Positions 35,893-45,198 of a stretch of DNA of 64,000 bases are shown here, piece by piece. The stretch is from Virgifigura deserti (GTDB lineage: Bacteria > Pseudomonadota > Alphaproteobacteria > Dongiales > Dongiaceae), in contig QOZR01000016.1 in the NCBI GenBank assembly GCA_003576685.1, positions 36,073-100,072 on the forward strand, read 5' to 3'. The number at the start of each line of letters is the position of its first letter. The first letter of the stretch is position 1. The notes under the pieces are model-generated. The model saw only the letters and a list, made by a program, of their open reading frames with translations, did not search any database and was not told the DNA's origin. A program made the position numbers and the translations under genes.

Positions 35893-36390
35893 ATGCCCGT
35901 CGACGAGCTCGATCGCGATCTTCAGCAGCACCCGAAGCTGGCCCAACTGTTGGACCTTTGGAACCGGAAACGCGGCGGCCGATCGATGCCGGCGCGCCGC
36001 GATATCGATACGATCGAACTCCGCGAATGGCTGGGCAACCTGATCCTCGTGGACGTGGCCGAAGATAACGGCGGCGTCTATCATTACCGAGTCTATGGCA
36101 CGAAACTGGTCGACCTGTTCGGGTATGAGCTGACTGGCAAGGCCGTCAGCCATTTCGCGTCGATGCGCCAGCCGCTGATCGCCGGCGATTACGACCGCGT
36201 CCGGCGCGACAAAACGCCGGTATATTTCGACCGGCAGGGCGTGGCGCGTGGCGAGGCCGTGCGGATCCAGACCCTGGCGCTTCCCTTGTCTTCCACGGGC
36301 GCCGAGGTCGAGATGATCCTGGCCGCGGTCTATGCTGCGCCCCTCAAGCGGTCCCGTCAGCGGGCCGCCCCCCCGACCGCGGACTTGTGA
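35893..36390 (+). CDS. PAS_5 domain protein
   Basis: A 165-aa protein with the PAS_5 pattern common in Rhodospirillales: HPKLAQLLDLWNRKRGGR, MPARRDIDTIELREWLGNL, VYHYRVYGTKLVDLFGYELT and PVYFDRQGVARGE. It binds or senses an unknown ligand and has no effector domain, so it may feed into the histidine kinase encoded 160 bases downstream. It is divergent from the SDR gene. Confidence 0.85.
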   Translation: MPVDELDRDLQQHPKLAQLLDLWNRKRGGRSMPARRDIDTIELREWLGNLILVDVAEDNGGVYHYRVYGTKLVDLFGYELTGKAVSHFASMRQPLIAGDYDRVRRDKTPVYFDRQGVARGEAVRIQTLALPLSSTGAEVEMILAAVYAAPLKRSRQRAAPPTADL

Positions 36391-36552
36391 GCGACCGCCG
36401 AGTCGATCTGACTCCTTCTTCCAGAGATGTCACGTCCAGGCCGATGCAGACCATGGACAGGCCCGGCTGGACACTCTTAAGCTGCGGATTTGCACCACAG
36501 CTTTGTCGGGTCCCCTGGTCGGGAGCTTTTCGCTTCGGGTGGCATTCAGGCG

Positions 36553-37722
36553 ATGGCAGATCACGCCCGCAAGATCAACCGCGACAGGCTTCTCGAACAG
36601 ATGACCGCGATTGCGCGCTTCGGCGGGCACGCGCTTCGTACCGACGATCTTCAAGCATTGCTGCAGGAGGCCTCGGCGCTCGCCGCGAAGGGCTTGGGCG
36701 TAACGCGGGCGATGATATTGGAAATCGAGTTCGAAGGGCAGTCACTGCTCGTGCGCGCCGGCATCGGCTGGCACCCTGGCGTGATCGGCAAGCTCAGCAT
36801 CGGCGCAGGTAGCCGGTCGCCGGCCGGCCACGCCCTGCAGACCGGAAAGCCGGTAGCATCGGAGGATTTGGACGCCGAGGCACGGTTCGCTGTGCCGGAG
36901 GTGCTGCGCGAGCACGGCGTCAAGAGCGTGGCCAATGTCGTCATCAAGGGCGGCGGACGCCCGTTCGGCGTGCTCGAGATCGACAGCGACGAACGGCGCC
37001 GATTCACCCGTGAGGATATCGGCTTCCTGCAAAGCTACGCCAACCTTCTCGCGGCGGCGATCGATCGCCTGCGCACGAGCCGAGAGCTGGCGGCGGCGCG
37101 GGACGAGGCCGCGCTCCTGCTCCGCGAGCTGCAGCATAGGGTCAAGAACAATCTCCAGACGATCACATCGATCGTGCGGATTCAGAAGACGCTCTCGCGG
37201 AATCCCGAGGCGCAGCGGAGCTTCGAGACCTTGATGAACCGGCTGACCGCGCTGAGCCTGGTGCACAAGCAGCTCTATATCCACAACGGGGCGCGGCGCA
37301 TTGCGCTGAATGGCTATCTCGAGGAGCTCTGCTCGAACCTGATCACCGCGGGCAATCTCGGCGCGGACGACATCAAGCTCGATCTCCGCCTGGAGCGCGT
37401 GGTCGTGCCTGTCGACATCGCATCCTCCCTCGGCCTGATCGTGAACGAGTTCGTCACCAACAGCATGCAGCACGCCTTCCCCGACCGACATGGGACCGTC
37501 ATGGTCGCCCTGGCGCCGGTCGACCCCGGCAAGGTACGGCTCGTGCTGGCCGACAACGGCGTAGGTCGGTCGCAGGCGGAGACGGCAGGCGAGCCGGTTG
37601 CACCGTCTGGGCTCGGCCTGCAGCTGATCAAGAGCCTCACCGGCCAGATCGGCGGCACCATCGAATGGACCCGAAGCGTTGAGGACAGAGGCACCGAGGC
37701 GATCCTGACCTTTCCCGTTTGA
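36553..37722 (+). CDS. GAF-domain sensor histidine kinase (HisKA_2 type)
   Basis: A 389-aa soluble kinase. A GAF domain (about 20-165: GVTRAMILEIEFEGQSLLVRAG and FGVLEIDSDERRRF) is followed by the HisKA_2 box LLLRELQHRVKNNLQTITSIV with the phosphorylated His. An HATPase_c domain comes next (GLIVNEFVTNSMQHAF, LADNGVG and GLGLQLI). HisKA_2 kinases often act in blue-light or general stress signalling. No response regulator is adjacent. Its upstream neighbour is the PAS_5 gene. Confidence 0.92.
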   Translation: MADHARKINRDRLLEQMTAIARFGGHALRTDDLQALLQEASALAAKGLGVTRAMILEIEFEGQSLLVRAGIGWHPGVIGKLSIGAGSRSPAGHALQTGKPVASEDLDAEARFAVPEVLREHGVKSVANVVIKGGGRPFGVLEIDSDERRRFTREDIGFLQSYANLLAAAIDRLRTSRELAAARDEAALLLRELQHRVKNNLQTITSIVRIQKTLSRNPEAQRSFETLMNRLTALSLVHKQLYIHNGARRIALNGYLEELCSNLITAGNLGADDIKLDLRLERVVVPVDIASSLGLIVNEFVTNSMQHAFPDRHGTVMVALAPVDPGKVRLVLADNGVGRSQAETAGEPVAPSGLGLQLIKSLTGQIGGTIEWTRSVEDRGTEAILTFPV

Positions 37723-38138
37723 CGGTCGACCCGCGCCGACCGAAGAACGGCAACCGCAGCCCACCGACTCCGATATAGAGTAATAAGAAATGATTACTTG
37801 GGGCCGTTTCCAAATAGGTTTGGAGGAGTCCCCATCTTGTCATTGCCGGACCTGCCCGAACTTGATCCGAGGGTTGACCCGGCAATCCAGGCGGCCACGG
37901 CAGGATGGATGCCCGGATTAAGTCCGGGCATGGCACTGAATAAATATCCAGACACAATATTAGTCCTTGTTAGCAATATTTCATGAGAGGAGATTGAGAA
38001 ATAGCTTGCCATCTGCCGGTCATATCGAGAAAAGCGAACCTTCCTTCCGCACAGATTGCGACCCTTGATATTTTGGCCGATGACAGTATGTAGGGCTTGT
38101 GCGTTGGCACAATTGTCATCTGCTGAAAGGAGATTGAT
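37723..38138. other. Intergenic region with a genomic repeat
   Basis: No credible gene. It includes the dispersed repeat at 37845-37935 and ends with the ribosome site AAGGAG (about 38124) of the next small gene. Confidence 0.5.
37845..37935. repeat. Dispersed GCCCGG-type repeat with hairpin
   Basis: Runs through GGACCTGCCCGAACTTGATC and GGTTGACCCGGCAATCCAGG to a perfect 9-bp stem ATGCCCGGA/TCCGGGCAT (37909-37917 and 37923-37931, loop TTAAG). It resembles the abundant intergenic repeats of alphaproteobacteria built around GACCCGG and GCCCGGGC. It is probably a REP-like or transcript-end element. Confidence 0.75.
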
Positions 38139-38393
38139 TTGGCGTTTGAATTCGAAACACTGATTCTCGACGACGAACAGGAAAGCACCGAGGAGTGGTG
38201 CCGCGAGCGCGGTCTGAAAATGCAGATCGTCATGGAAAGAAACGTACGTTACCGCAAGCCAAATGTCGGCTTTCTGGATGCGCCGATGAAGCTGGTGCGG
38301 GTCTACAACATGACCCATGAGCAGAAAGAAGATTGGCTTCATGCGAGCCAGTTGACACCTGAGCGCACGCAATCCTACGGCCGCGGGAGATAG
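38139..38393 (+). CDS. Small uncharacterized protein
   Basis: An 84-aa soluble protein (MAFEFETLILDDEQESTEEW at the N terminus), acidic at first and basic at the end. I do not recognise the family. The start is TTG at 38139, well supported by AGGAG 8 bases upstream. It stands alone between the histidine kinase and a membrane protein. The strong ribosome site makes it a credible gene. Confidence 0.62.
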   Translation: MAFEFETLILDDEQESTEEWCRERGLKMQIVMERNVRYRKPNVGFLDAPMKLVRVYNMTHEQKEDWLHASQLTPERTQSYGRGR

Positions 38394-38769
38394 CAGCCGA
38401 CGGTCCGGGCCGGCACCGGCCCTGATCCCAATCCGGTCTTAGCACCTATCGGGCCTATCGGGCCTCTCTCCCCTCATTCTCCTTATCCCGTTCTGAAGCG
38501 GTGGTTCACCATGCCGGCGAGTAGTGCGCCCGCTGGCATGGCTTGAGCCTATGGCAGATCGAAATGGCGCGTGGCAGCCGATCCAGCGTCGAACTTTCAG
38601 AGTCCTACAAGCCAAGCCGGAACCCGAAGCCGGAACCTATGACCACGAAAGAGCGATATTATGTGTCAGAACTGTTACAGCAAAGGCGGCGAGCAGCGTT
38701 GAGCCAGGATAATGGCTGTGGCGCAGCCTTGTTCTGCATTCGTCAGGGGGGGCCGGAAGATGTGGAACC
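38394..38769. other. Intergenic region
   Basis: No credible gene, repeat or RNA recognised. A short direct repeat (ATCGGGCCT twice, near 38450) is the only structure noticed. Confidence 0.4.
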
Positions 38770-39702
38770 ATGCCGCAAAACGTCTCTCGCTCTTCGATCC
38801 TTGATTTGGCTTTCAGCCTCGCCGTCGCGGCCATCATCGTCGCCGCCATATTCTACCTGCATTACGACGATCCGGTCTGCTATGTCCGTCTGATCTCCGA
38901 GGACTCCTACGGCGAGTACGCGACGTCGGCCGGCTTCGCCTTTGCCGGAATATTACTCGTCACGCTGGCGTTTCGGGACGGGCCAGGGTTACGGCGTTGG
39001 GTGTGGGCCTTCATGGGCGCGGCCGCCCTCGTGATCGCAGCAGAGGAGATCAGCTGGGGCCAGAGAATCTTCGGCATCGCGCCTCCGGACGCGTTCATCG
39101 AAGCGAACACGCAGAAGGAGATGAATCTCCACAACCTGGGCGCAGTCTGGGAAGTGAACAAAAGGCTTCACCAGATTGCCGCTTACCTGATCCTCGGCTG
39201 GCTCGTCCTGTCCGTCGTCTTGTCGCTCGCAGCTCCCGCCCTGAAGCAACGGCTGCTCGATAGCGGCGTGCCGCTGATCCCGCTCGGCCTTGTGCCCCTG
39301 TTCCTGCTGCCTCCGCTCTTCGTGCTGAACTGGACCATCGTCAAAAGCGACGAGATCGCCGAGCTGACGCTCGCGCTGGCCGCCGTCGCCTGGGCCGCCC
39401 GTCTGTTCGTCCGCGAGGTCGGGATCGGGCCTCCGGCGTCGTGGCGCGGCGCGGGCGCCATGGCCGGCGCCTTCCTCCTCGTGGTGACGGCATCCACCCT
39501 GCTGACCCATCAGTTTCCCGGCGCGCTGGGGTGGCGGCTCAACATGACGGCCGCGCGAGACTATCCGCGGCTCGGCATGTACGACCAGGCGGAGGCGCTC
39601 TTCGACTACATCCTCGCACAGCCGGAACATATCCGCCCGGATACGCGGTCGAACTATGAAGAGGTGTTGAGGCTCGCCGCGCTGGAAGAGCGGCGGAAAT
39701 AG
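38770..39702 (+). CDS. Conserved multi-pass membrane protein of unknown function
   Basis: A 310-aa protein with about seven membrane segments. It contains AAEEISWGQRIFGI, then NTQKEMNLHNLGAVWEVNKR, a motif set that recurs in an uncharacterised family of bacterial inner-membrane proteins. A periplasmic or cytoplasmic tail of about 60 residues has TPR-like helices (YDQAEALFDYILAQPEH). The function is unknown. Single gene, convergent with the lipoprotein gene. Confidence 0.75.
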   Translation: MPQNVSRSSILDLAFSLAVAAIIVAAIFYLHYDDPVCYVRLISEDSYGEYATSAGFAFAGILLVTLAFRDGPGLRRWVWAFMGAAALVIAAEEISWGQRIFGIAPPDAFIEANTQKEMNLHNLGAVWEVNKRLHQIAAYLILGWLVLSVVLSLAAPALKQRLLDSGVPLIPLGLVPLFLLPPLFVLNWTIVKSDEIAELTLALAAVAWAARLFVREVGIGPPASWRGAGAMAGAFLLVVTASTLLTHQFPGALGWRLNMTAARDYPRLGMYDQAEALFDYILAQPEHIRPDTRSNYEEVLRLAALEERRK

Positions 39703-39779
39703 ACATAAGGCCGGGCGATGTCTGAGATCATGGAACGGAGTTCGAGCTCGGCAGCAGACCTGCGTGACCCTTCACGGCC

Positions 39780-40211
39780 TTAGAACCGCCGCATGACCGG
39801 ATTCCCGTCGAACGTCATCGCCGCATTTTGGAAGACCGTTTGCCACGGAATATCCGTGTCGGCGCATCCGGCGTCTACCATGCTGATGCGGTTTTGCGGG
39901 CTGTAGGCGAAGAACAAACCGCGCCCGATGTTGGTCCTCGCCACGATGACATCGGCCTGTCGAAACCATTCCTTGAGCACGGCCATTCCCATCGCGGAGC
40001 CGTCCATCATGACGACGCCACAGGTCTTCAAGTGTCCGGCATTGTTGAACGCCTTGTGATAGACCGTCACCGAAACGGAGTCGTAATCCATGGTGAAATC
40101 GTAGGTTTTCCCTCGGTATGAACTGTCAGCGGCAAGCTTGCTATAGCCTTGATAGCGAGACTGGCAGGCCGCCAGAGACATTATGACCGCGCCCAAAAAC
40201 GCAATACGCAT
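39780..40211 (-). CDS. Putative lipoprotein of unknown function
   Basis: A 143-aa protein with a lipoprotein signal (MRIAFLGAVIMSLAAC, lipobox LAAC, Cys16). The mature part is beta-rich with two more cysteines (HLKTCGVV and AGCADTD) that could form a disulfide. I recognise no family. A likely outer-membrane lipoprotein; no functional link to its neighbours is visible. Confidence 0.68.
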   Translation of the reverse strand: MRIAFLGAVIMSLAACQSRYQGYSKLAADSSYRGKTYDFTMDYDSVSVTVYHKAFNNAGHLKTCGVVMMDGSAMGMAVLKEWFRQADVIVARTNIGRGLFFAYSPQNRISMVDAGCADTDIPWQTVFQNAAMTFDGNPVMRRF

Positions 40212-40658
40212 GACTCAATTACATAGTCCACGCATTACTCACTCCCATTTCCCAAGTCAGAGGAAAATTATAATATCTTCCATTCGACTTCCGAGATGAC
40301 CACAATCTTCACCTCCATACCGCAACACAGGCCAATTCTCGGTTCCGATCGAGCGCAACCAGCGACTCCCGCGCATCGGTTCCCAGCGGTAGGCGGGGGC
40401 CGGCTGCACCCGCAGGGCCGACGGCTGATCGAGATGCTCTTTGTCGCAGCGATCGCCGCACCGGAACGCAAGCGGCCGAGAAACGGAAAGCCGCCCGAAT
40501 GCAGTTTTCCTAAGTTATTGAAATTATTGGTAGCGGAGGAGCGATCCGGTCGATATCACAACATCCGCCCGCAGCGGATATACGTTCGATTTCAGCACTG
40601 AGCGGCTGTCGCCCGGTGATAATCCCATCGGCAAGCCTGCCGATAATGCGAGTGTCGC
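40212..40658. other. Intergenic region
   Basis: About 450 bases with no credible gene. GC is lower in places (around 40240-40300 and 40500-40530). I see no repeat or RNA in it. Confidence 0.4.
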
Positions 40659-40949
40659 TCAGTGGTTGCGGGGCGCGATACCCGCTTTACCGAAATCGAA
40701 GGCGCCGCTGTCGGAGCGCCAAAGGACGACGTCGCCGCTTCTGGCCGTGCAGTCCACGACCTCAACGCTGGCGCCCCGGTCGCCCGCCGCCTGCGCCGCA
40801 TCAACGGCATCGAGCAAAGCGTCTCGGCGCGAGAGGTAGGGGCCGTGGCGATCGGAGCCCGCCTGCACCGTCCAGCCATGGCTGTTCCGCGTTAGTCGAT
40901 ATTGCTGCGGCGATGCGGCCGGCGGCCGCTTTGGTCCTAGCTTAACCAT
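40659..40949 (-). CDS. Small DUF2188-like protein
   Basis: A 96-aa protein with LTRNSHGWTVQAGSDRHGPY and SRRDALLDAVDAAQAAGDRG, followed by a strand-rich end. The pattern of a Trp-containing strand, then GPY, then a helix resembles the small DUF2188 family, but the match is weak. Cytoplasmic. It heads a leftward set of small genes typical of accessory DNA. Confidence 0.5.
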   Translation of the reverse strand: MVKLGPKRPPAASPQQYRLTRNSHGWTVQAGSDRHGPYLSRRDALLDAVDAAQAAGDRGASVEVVDCTARSGDVVLWRSDSGAFDFGKAGIAPRNH

Positions 40950-41043
40950 CTGCTCCTGCTGTTCTGATGCATCGATGATGTCACGCGACGAGGCCGGGGC
41001 GCCACATCACGGTCGAGGCTTGATCCTCCACCGCATAGGTCGG

Positions 41044-41181
41044 CTAATCTGACGATGGCGGCACGGCACCAATCGGATCCGCCGGCGAGGTGTCGACGAT
41101 CGCGGGCCGAATCACGACCCAGACGACAAGCGCAAGGACCAGGGTTGCCGGAATGACGATGGGCGGGACAAAATAGCTCAT
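41044..41181 (-). CDS. Small single-pass membrane protein
   Basis: A 45-aa protein with one membrane segment (IVIPATLVLALVVWVVI) and a short Pro/Asp-rich tail. ATG 41181 is supported by GGAG 8 bases upstream; the frame continues upstream without a better site. It lies 46 bases after the Sel1-repeat gene on the same strand. Function unknown. Confidence 0.6.
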   Translation of the reverse strand: MSYFVPPIVIPATLVLALVVWVVIRPAIVDTSPADPIGAVPPSSD

Positions 41182-41227
41182 AACAATCTCTCCAAATAAA
41201 GCAAACCGATCTGCCTCTCCGGTGGCG

Positions 41228-41845
41228 TTAGCCGACCGAGGCCGCATTGGCCGGCGCGGCCGGACGCGGCTGCCACTGTTCGACCAGACGGTTAGCCTTG
41301 CTGATCTCAGCAGGGCTCATGCGGTCCAGCAGCCGGCGCAGGTCGGTTCCGGCGAGGAAGCCGACGACGTCGCCGCCGCGAGTCGCGGCGAGCGCCAGCC
41401 ACAGATGCGCCTGCACCAAGTCCTGATTTACGCCCTCGCCCGTCGCGTAGCGGTTGCCCAGACGCTGCATGGCAGCCGCATGGCCGCCCTCTGCGGCTCG
41501 GGTAAGCCACTGCACTGCCTGCGCCGGGTCGGGGTCCAGGCCATAGCCACTCTCGTACATTTCGGCGAGCTGGAACTGCGCCTCGGCATGCCCTTGCTCG
41601 GCGGCCTTGCGATACCATCGGCTGGCCTCGGTCATGTCGTAGGAAACGCCCTGGGCTTGCCGATACATCTCGCCGAGGTAGAACTGGGTGACTTGGTCGC
41701 CATGGTCGGCCAAAGGCTGCCATTCCTCGAGCGCGGCAGCGAAGTCATAGCGCTTGTAGGCGGTCAGCCCGTCCGCGAACTCAGCCTCTGCCGCGCCGGA
41801 CAGCCCGAGCACGAAAGCGGCGGCCAACAGGTACATCCTTCTCAC
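41228..41845 (-). CDS. Sel1-like repeat (SLR) protein
   Basis: A 205-aa secreted or periplasmic protein. A signal peptide (MRRMYLLAAAFVLGLSGAAEA) precedes Sel1/TPR-like repeats: QFYLGEMYRQAQGVSYDMTE, QFQLAEMYESGYGLDPDPAQ and MQRLGNRYATGEGVNQDLVQ. SLR proteins are adaptors in signalling or envelope processes, and the partner is not evident. Another SLR gene lies at 59.7 kb, but the two differ clearly. Confidence 0.88.
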   Translation of the reverse strand: MRRMYLLAAAFVLGLSGAAEAEFADGLTAYKRYDFAAALEEWQPLADHGDQVTQFYLGEMYRQAQGVSYDMTEASRWYRKAAEQGHAEAQFQLAEMYESGYGLDPDPAQAVQWLTRAAEGGHAAAMQRLGNRYATGEGVNQDLVQAHLWLALAATRGGDVVGFLAGTDLRRLLDRMSPAEISKANRLVEQWQPRPAAPANAASVG

Positions 41846-41930
41846 GACACCTCCTCCGCGATGGTTGGTTCTCGCTGTGACCGGGCGCTCAGGTCTTTCC
41901 CTTAGCGTTCGTCAGCCAGAAGCCTGACCA

Positions 41931-42080
41931 TCACATCATCGAAAAGCCAACCAATAGAACACTACCGCCAATTAAGGCGATCCACGTCAGCTCATTGCTG
42001 TTTAAGACCAGCCAGTCACTGATCATCAATGTCACGCGACGACCAATTCCATTCTTGAGACTCATCTTGAGACTCGACAT
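41931..42080 (-). CDS. Small hydrophobic protein
   Basis: A 49-aa protein: a basic N terminus (MSSLKMSLKNGIGRRV), then two short hydrophobic stretches (TLMISDWLVL and LTWIALIGGSVLLVGFSMM). The start is chosen because GGAG lies 6 bases before ATG 42080; the same frame stays open upstream, but that part has no credible start. Likely membrane-associated. Function unknown. Confidence 0.5.
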   Translation of the reverse strand: MSSLKMSLKNGIGRRVTLMISDWLVLNSNELTWIALIGGSVLLVGFSMM

Positions 42081-42175
42081 TTCCGTCTCCTGGAGCCGCT
42101 GCGAGGCTCCGAACCGCGGTTCATCCAGTGCTGCCTTTGGTCGTCCGTCGACGATCGCCTTTGCGGTTGAGAGCG

Positions 42176-42439
42176 CTACGCGATCGCGGCGTCGCGTTCC
42201 TGGGCCGCGTCCAGCTCCGAGGGATCGATGTCGATGGCGTGGAGCCATGTGGCGCCGGCAGATTGGGAGGGCAGGAAGATAACCGTCGCAACCCGCCGGT
42301 AGACGGGAAACGACAGACCCTGAACGAGCTCCTCGTCCGTCTCCACCTGGTAGGCTCCCGCCGGCAGCATCTCCTCGACCCCTCTCAGGCGGAAGGGCTG
42401 CGTAAACGTGACGATCTTTTGGCTCGTGCGCATCATCAT
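42176..42439 (-). CDS. Conserved hypothetical protein
   Basis: An 87-aa protein reading TSQKIVTFTQPFRLRGVEEM, then LPAGAYQVETDEELVQGLSF and PVYRRVATVIFLP. This pattern (TFTxPF, LPAGxYxVxTDEEL, SFPVYRRV) recurs in short proteins of Bradyrhizobium and other alphaproteobacteria, with no known function. GGGAG lies 5 bases before the ATG. It belongs to the leftward run of small genes. Confidence 0.72.
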   Translation of the reverse strand: MMMRTSQKIVTFTQPFRLRGVEEMLPAGAYQVETDEELVQGLSFPVYRRVATVIFLPSQSAGATWLHAIDIDPSELDAAQERDAAIA

Positions 42440-42502
42440 GCGTCTCCCGGTTTCGGCGACTGCCCTGCGGTCCCGGCGGCTCTCGCCGCCACGAACGAGC
42501 GA

Positions 42503-42703
42503 TCACGCGCTTGCATCGTCCAAACCACGGCTGTGACGTACCGGCCAGCCTTCTGAGACGGCGGCTTCGTATGAGTTCCGGTCGTCTGTCGAGCGCTGGC
42601 TCGGGTGTCCGGGCTTCGCGGCGATCTTCTTCGTTACGGCCGCGTCCGTCCGTTGCGCCGGCGGTCTTGACGGCGGCAGTGTCGACTTCTCGGGAATGTT
42701 CAT
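42503..42703 (-). CDS. Small, probably disordered protein
   Basis: A 66-aa reading frame, MNIPEKSTLPPSRPPAQRTD at the N terminus, then a Ser/Arg/Asp-rich part with SYEAAVSEGWPVR. AGGAGG lies about 10 bases before ATG 42703. Pro-rich and low in hydrophobic residues, so likely unstructured. No family recognised. It is included because the ribosome site and operon position are good. Confidence 0.42.
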   Translation of the reverse strand: MNIPEKSTLPPSRPPAQRTDAAVTKKIAAKPGHPSQRSTDDRNSYEAAVSEGWPVRHSRGLDDASA

Positions 42704-42732
42704 GATCGCGGCCCTCCTCATGGAGCGCCGGC

Positions 42733-42849
42733 ATGTCTTGGTTCGGCGCAGAGGCAGCCATGCTGGTTGATCTGTTCGGAGCGCACCAATCTCTGGCGCC
42801 GCCGCTCCGATCACATCCAGCCCAGAGTAAAAATATCTCCTGGGTATGA
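42733..42849 (+). CDS. Micro-ORF, MSWFGAE copy 1
   Basis: A 38-aa frame, MSWFGAEAAMLVDLFGAHQS at the start and SKNISWV at the end. GGAG lies 7 bases upstream of the ATG. A related frame starts at 45738 with matching ends (see there). The differences between the copies preserve MSWFGAE, AMLVD and SWV, which favours coding over chance. Function unknown. It is divergent from the small gene at 42703. Confidence 0.45.
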   Translation: MSWFGAEAAMLVDLFGAHQSLAPPLRSHPAQSKNISWV

Positions 42850-43297
42850 GTATCATATGGGGAGCGATTCCGATTTTACATCGACTTGCGAAAACTTCGT
42901 TGTTCGATCGCTTCGAATCCTGCGGAACCGGCTTGAGCATTTCCGTGAAGGATATGGCCCCGCTATCGCCTCGACCGCGGTCCAGGCGAACCAAACCTTG
43001 CCTCAATACGTTATAGGGATCATGCGCGTCACAACAGAGACGCCACATTCTGCGGAATCAGTGCGAGTTGTCGCCTCGCAACGCACGATTGGAACTCTGT
43101 CGAGATGTATGGGATATCCGGAGTCAAAAGGATCAAGGCCGGCTGAGGTGCCCAACCAATTAGGCGTCTCGCCGGCCTCGTTCCGTGTCCGGCGTCAGCT
43201 TCGATATCGGACGATTTGCATAGGCCCGGGTCGGATCGCCAGAAGGCTCTGAGTTCTGGAGCGGCGGCAGGTCAACTCATCCGTCGAGAGCTAGTCC
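42850..43297. other. Intergenic region upstream of the desaturase
   Basis: About 450 bases, moderately AT-rich. No credible gene or repeat. It contains the promoter region of the desaturase gene. Confidence 0.4.
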
Positions 43298-44311
43298 ATG
43301 CCTGTCTTTTCTGGAGATCCTGAACACTGGTCCTTTCGAACCTCCGTCTCTCGCTATCAATCCCCGAGTCTGGCGAAGAGCGTCGGGCAGATTGCCAACT
43401 CGTTCCTGCCGTTCCTCGGTCTCTGTGCTCTCATGTATGCGAGCCTCGACCTGAACTACGGGATCACCTTTGCACTCGCAATTCCCGCCGCCGGATTCGT
43501 CGTCCGCATCTTCATCATTCAGCATGACTGCGGACACGGCGCGTTCTTCCGATCGCGGCGCGCCAACGCCATCACCGGCACGCTGTGCAGCTTGGTGACC
43601 TTGGCGCCTTATGCCCATTGGCGCCGCCAGCACGCCGGCCACCACGCCAACTGGAACAACCTCGATCGTCGGCTGAGCGGCCTCGATATCTATTCCAGTT
43701 GCCTGACGACGGACGAATACCGGAACCTCGACGCCTGGCGACGGGCAGCCTATCGCGTGAGCCGGCACCCGCTCGTCTCGCTGGTCGTCCTGCCTCCGCT
43801 CGTGTTTCTGCTGCTCTACCGCGTGCCGTTCGACACCCCGAGGAGCTGGAAGGAAGAACGGCGCGCCGTGCACCTGACCAACCTGGCGCTGATCGGCCTC
43901 GTTCTCGCGCTCGGCTTCACCCTCGGATTCCCACAGGTGCTGATGGTGCAGCTGCCGATCTGCGTGATCGCGGCCATCTTCGGCGTCTTCCTGTTCTCGC
44001 TGCAGCATCGGTTCGAGAACACGCTATGGGCCCGGCGCGAAGACTGGAACTTCGTAGCGGCTTCGGTCCAGGGCAGCTCCTATTTGAAGCTGCCGAGAAT
44101 CCTGCAATGGTTCACCGGGAATATCGGGTTTCACCACGTTCACCATCTGAACCCACGCATACCCAACTACCGGCTGCAGGCGTGCCACGACGCCAATCCG
44201 GTGTTGCAGGCGGCACCCGTCCTGACGCTCTGGAGTGGGCTCAGGAGCGTTCGTTACGCCCTCTGGGACGAACAACAGGGCAGGATGGTACCGTTCAGAC
44301 CGCTGCGGTGA
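43298..44311 (+). CDS. Membrane fatty-acid desaturase
   Basis: A 337-aa integral membrane di-iron desaturase. The three His boxes are HDCGHGAFF, HWRRQHAGHH and HHVHHLNPRIP, with membrane segments between them. The boxes and the WNNLDRRLSG region resemble the omega/delta-12 branch, which inserts a double bond into lipid-bound acyl chains using ferredoxin or similar. Regiospecificity cannot be told from sequence. Single gene within accessory DNA. Confidence 0.92.
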   Translation: MPVFSGDPEHWSFRTSVSRYQSPSLAKSVGQIANSFLPFLGLCALMYASLDLNYGITFALAIPAAGFVVRIFIIQHDCGHGAFFRSRRANAITGTLCSLVTLAPYAHWRRQHAGHHANWNNLDRRLSGLDIYSSCLTTDEYRNLDAWRRAAYRVSRHPLVSLVVLPPLVFLLLYRVPFDTPRSWKEERRAVHLTNLALIGLVLALGFTLGFPQVLMVQLPICVIAAIFGVFLFSLQHRFENTLWARREDWNFVAASVQGSSYLKLPRILQWFTGNIGFHHVHHLNPRIPNYRLQACHDANPVLQAAPVLTLWSGLRSVRYALWDEQQGRMVPFRPLR

Positions 44312-44632
44312 ACACCGTGATCATCCTAAAGGCCGTTGAAAACACTCCGGGAGCGGTGCAGCAGACGGGAAGCGAGGACGGCGCGGCTGTTAATAGAGGA
44401 TATGCCCCTGCCCGAGGCCGCGATATGACGCCGGAAAGCCGAACTCTGGTCGGCAACGTTAGTGCCGCACGGGCGTGCCGCACAGGCGCTCGCTCGGAAC
44501 AATTCAGGCTAGTTCACCGATTATTCCCAGCGCGAAGCCCGGTAGTCGGTCTCGGGCGACAGACATGCGCGGCCGCTCTCGCAATGCGCGGCATGACCCG
44601 ACGGCTGCTGGAAGCGGTTGGGAGTAATCGCC
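44312..44632. other. Intergenic region
   Basis: No credible gene. The ribosome site GGAG for the DUF2147 gene lies at its right end. Confidence 0.4.
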
Positions 44633-45139
44633 ATGGCGGTTCCAATGCTGAAAACCCTGCTAAACTCGCTCCTTGGACTATTGACGGCATTCTTGGTGCT
44701 TGCCGCGACGTCGAGGCCGGCTTTGGCGGCAGATCCACAAGGAGTCTGGCTGACGGAGGACAAAGACGCCGCCCTCACGATCACCAAATGCAATAGTCGG
44801 CTTTGTGGCCGGATCATCTGGTTGGAGAGCGCTACAGATCGGAGCGGATCGCCTCGACTCGACCAAAACAATCCGGATCCCGCAAAGCAGACACAACCGA
44901 TCTGTGGGCTCGTCGTCATAACCGGCCTCGAACCCTCCGGCCCCGATAGGTGGGACGGGTCTGTCTACAATCCACAGGACGGCAAGACCTACAGCGGTTA
45001 CATTACCGTTCTGTCGGACACGACATTGGCACTTCGCGCATATATCGGTCTGCCGATCTTCGGCAAAAGCCAGACCTGGACGCGCGTGGACAGCGCGGCC
45101 GCCAGCGGCATTGAATACAACTGCCGCAGGCGCGGGTGA
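44633..45139 (+). CDS. DUF2147 periplasmic protein
   Basis: A 168-aa secreted protein. A signal peptide (to about residue 34, ending RPALA) is followed by the DUF2147 domain: GVWLTEDKDAALTITKC, LCGRIIWLES, DQNNPDPAKQTQPICGL and WDGSVYNPQDGKTYSGYI. The family often occurs in alphaproteobacterial periplasms and some members bind small ligands, but no function is established. GGAG lies 8 bases before ATG 44633. Another ATG 5 codons upstream is less well placed. Confidence 0.85.
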   Translation: MAVPMLKTLLNSLLGLLTAFLVLAATSRPALAADPQGVWLTEDKDAALTITKCNSRLCGRIIWLESATDRSGSPRLDQNNPDPAKQTQPICGLVVITGLEPSGPDRWDGSVYNPQDGKTYSGYITVLSDTTLALRAYIGLPIFGKSQTWTRVDSAAASGIEYNCRRRG

Positions 45140-45198
45140 AACCTGCCGTCGAAGGTGCTGACAGCACCAGCTCGGGTCCCTCACGGGGCACCGCCCGG

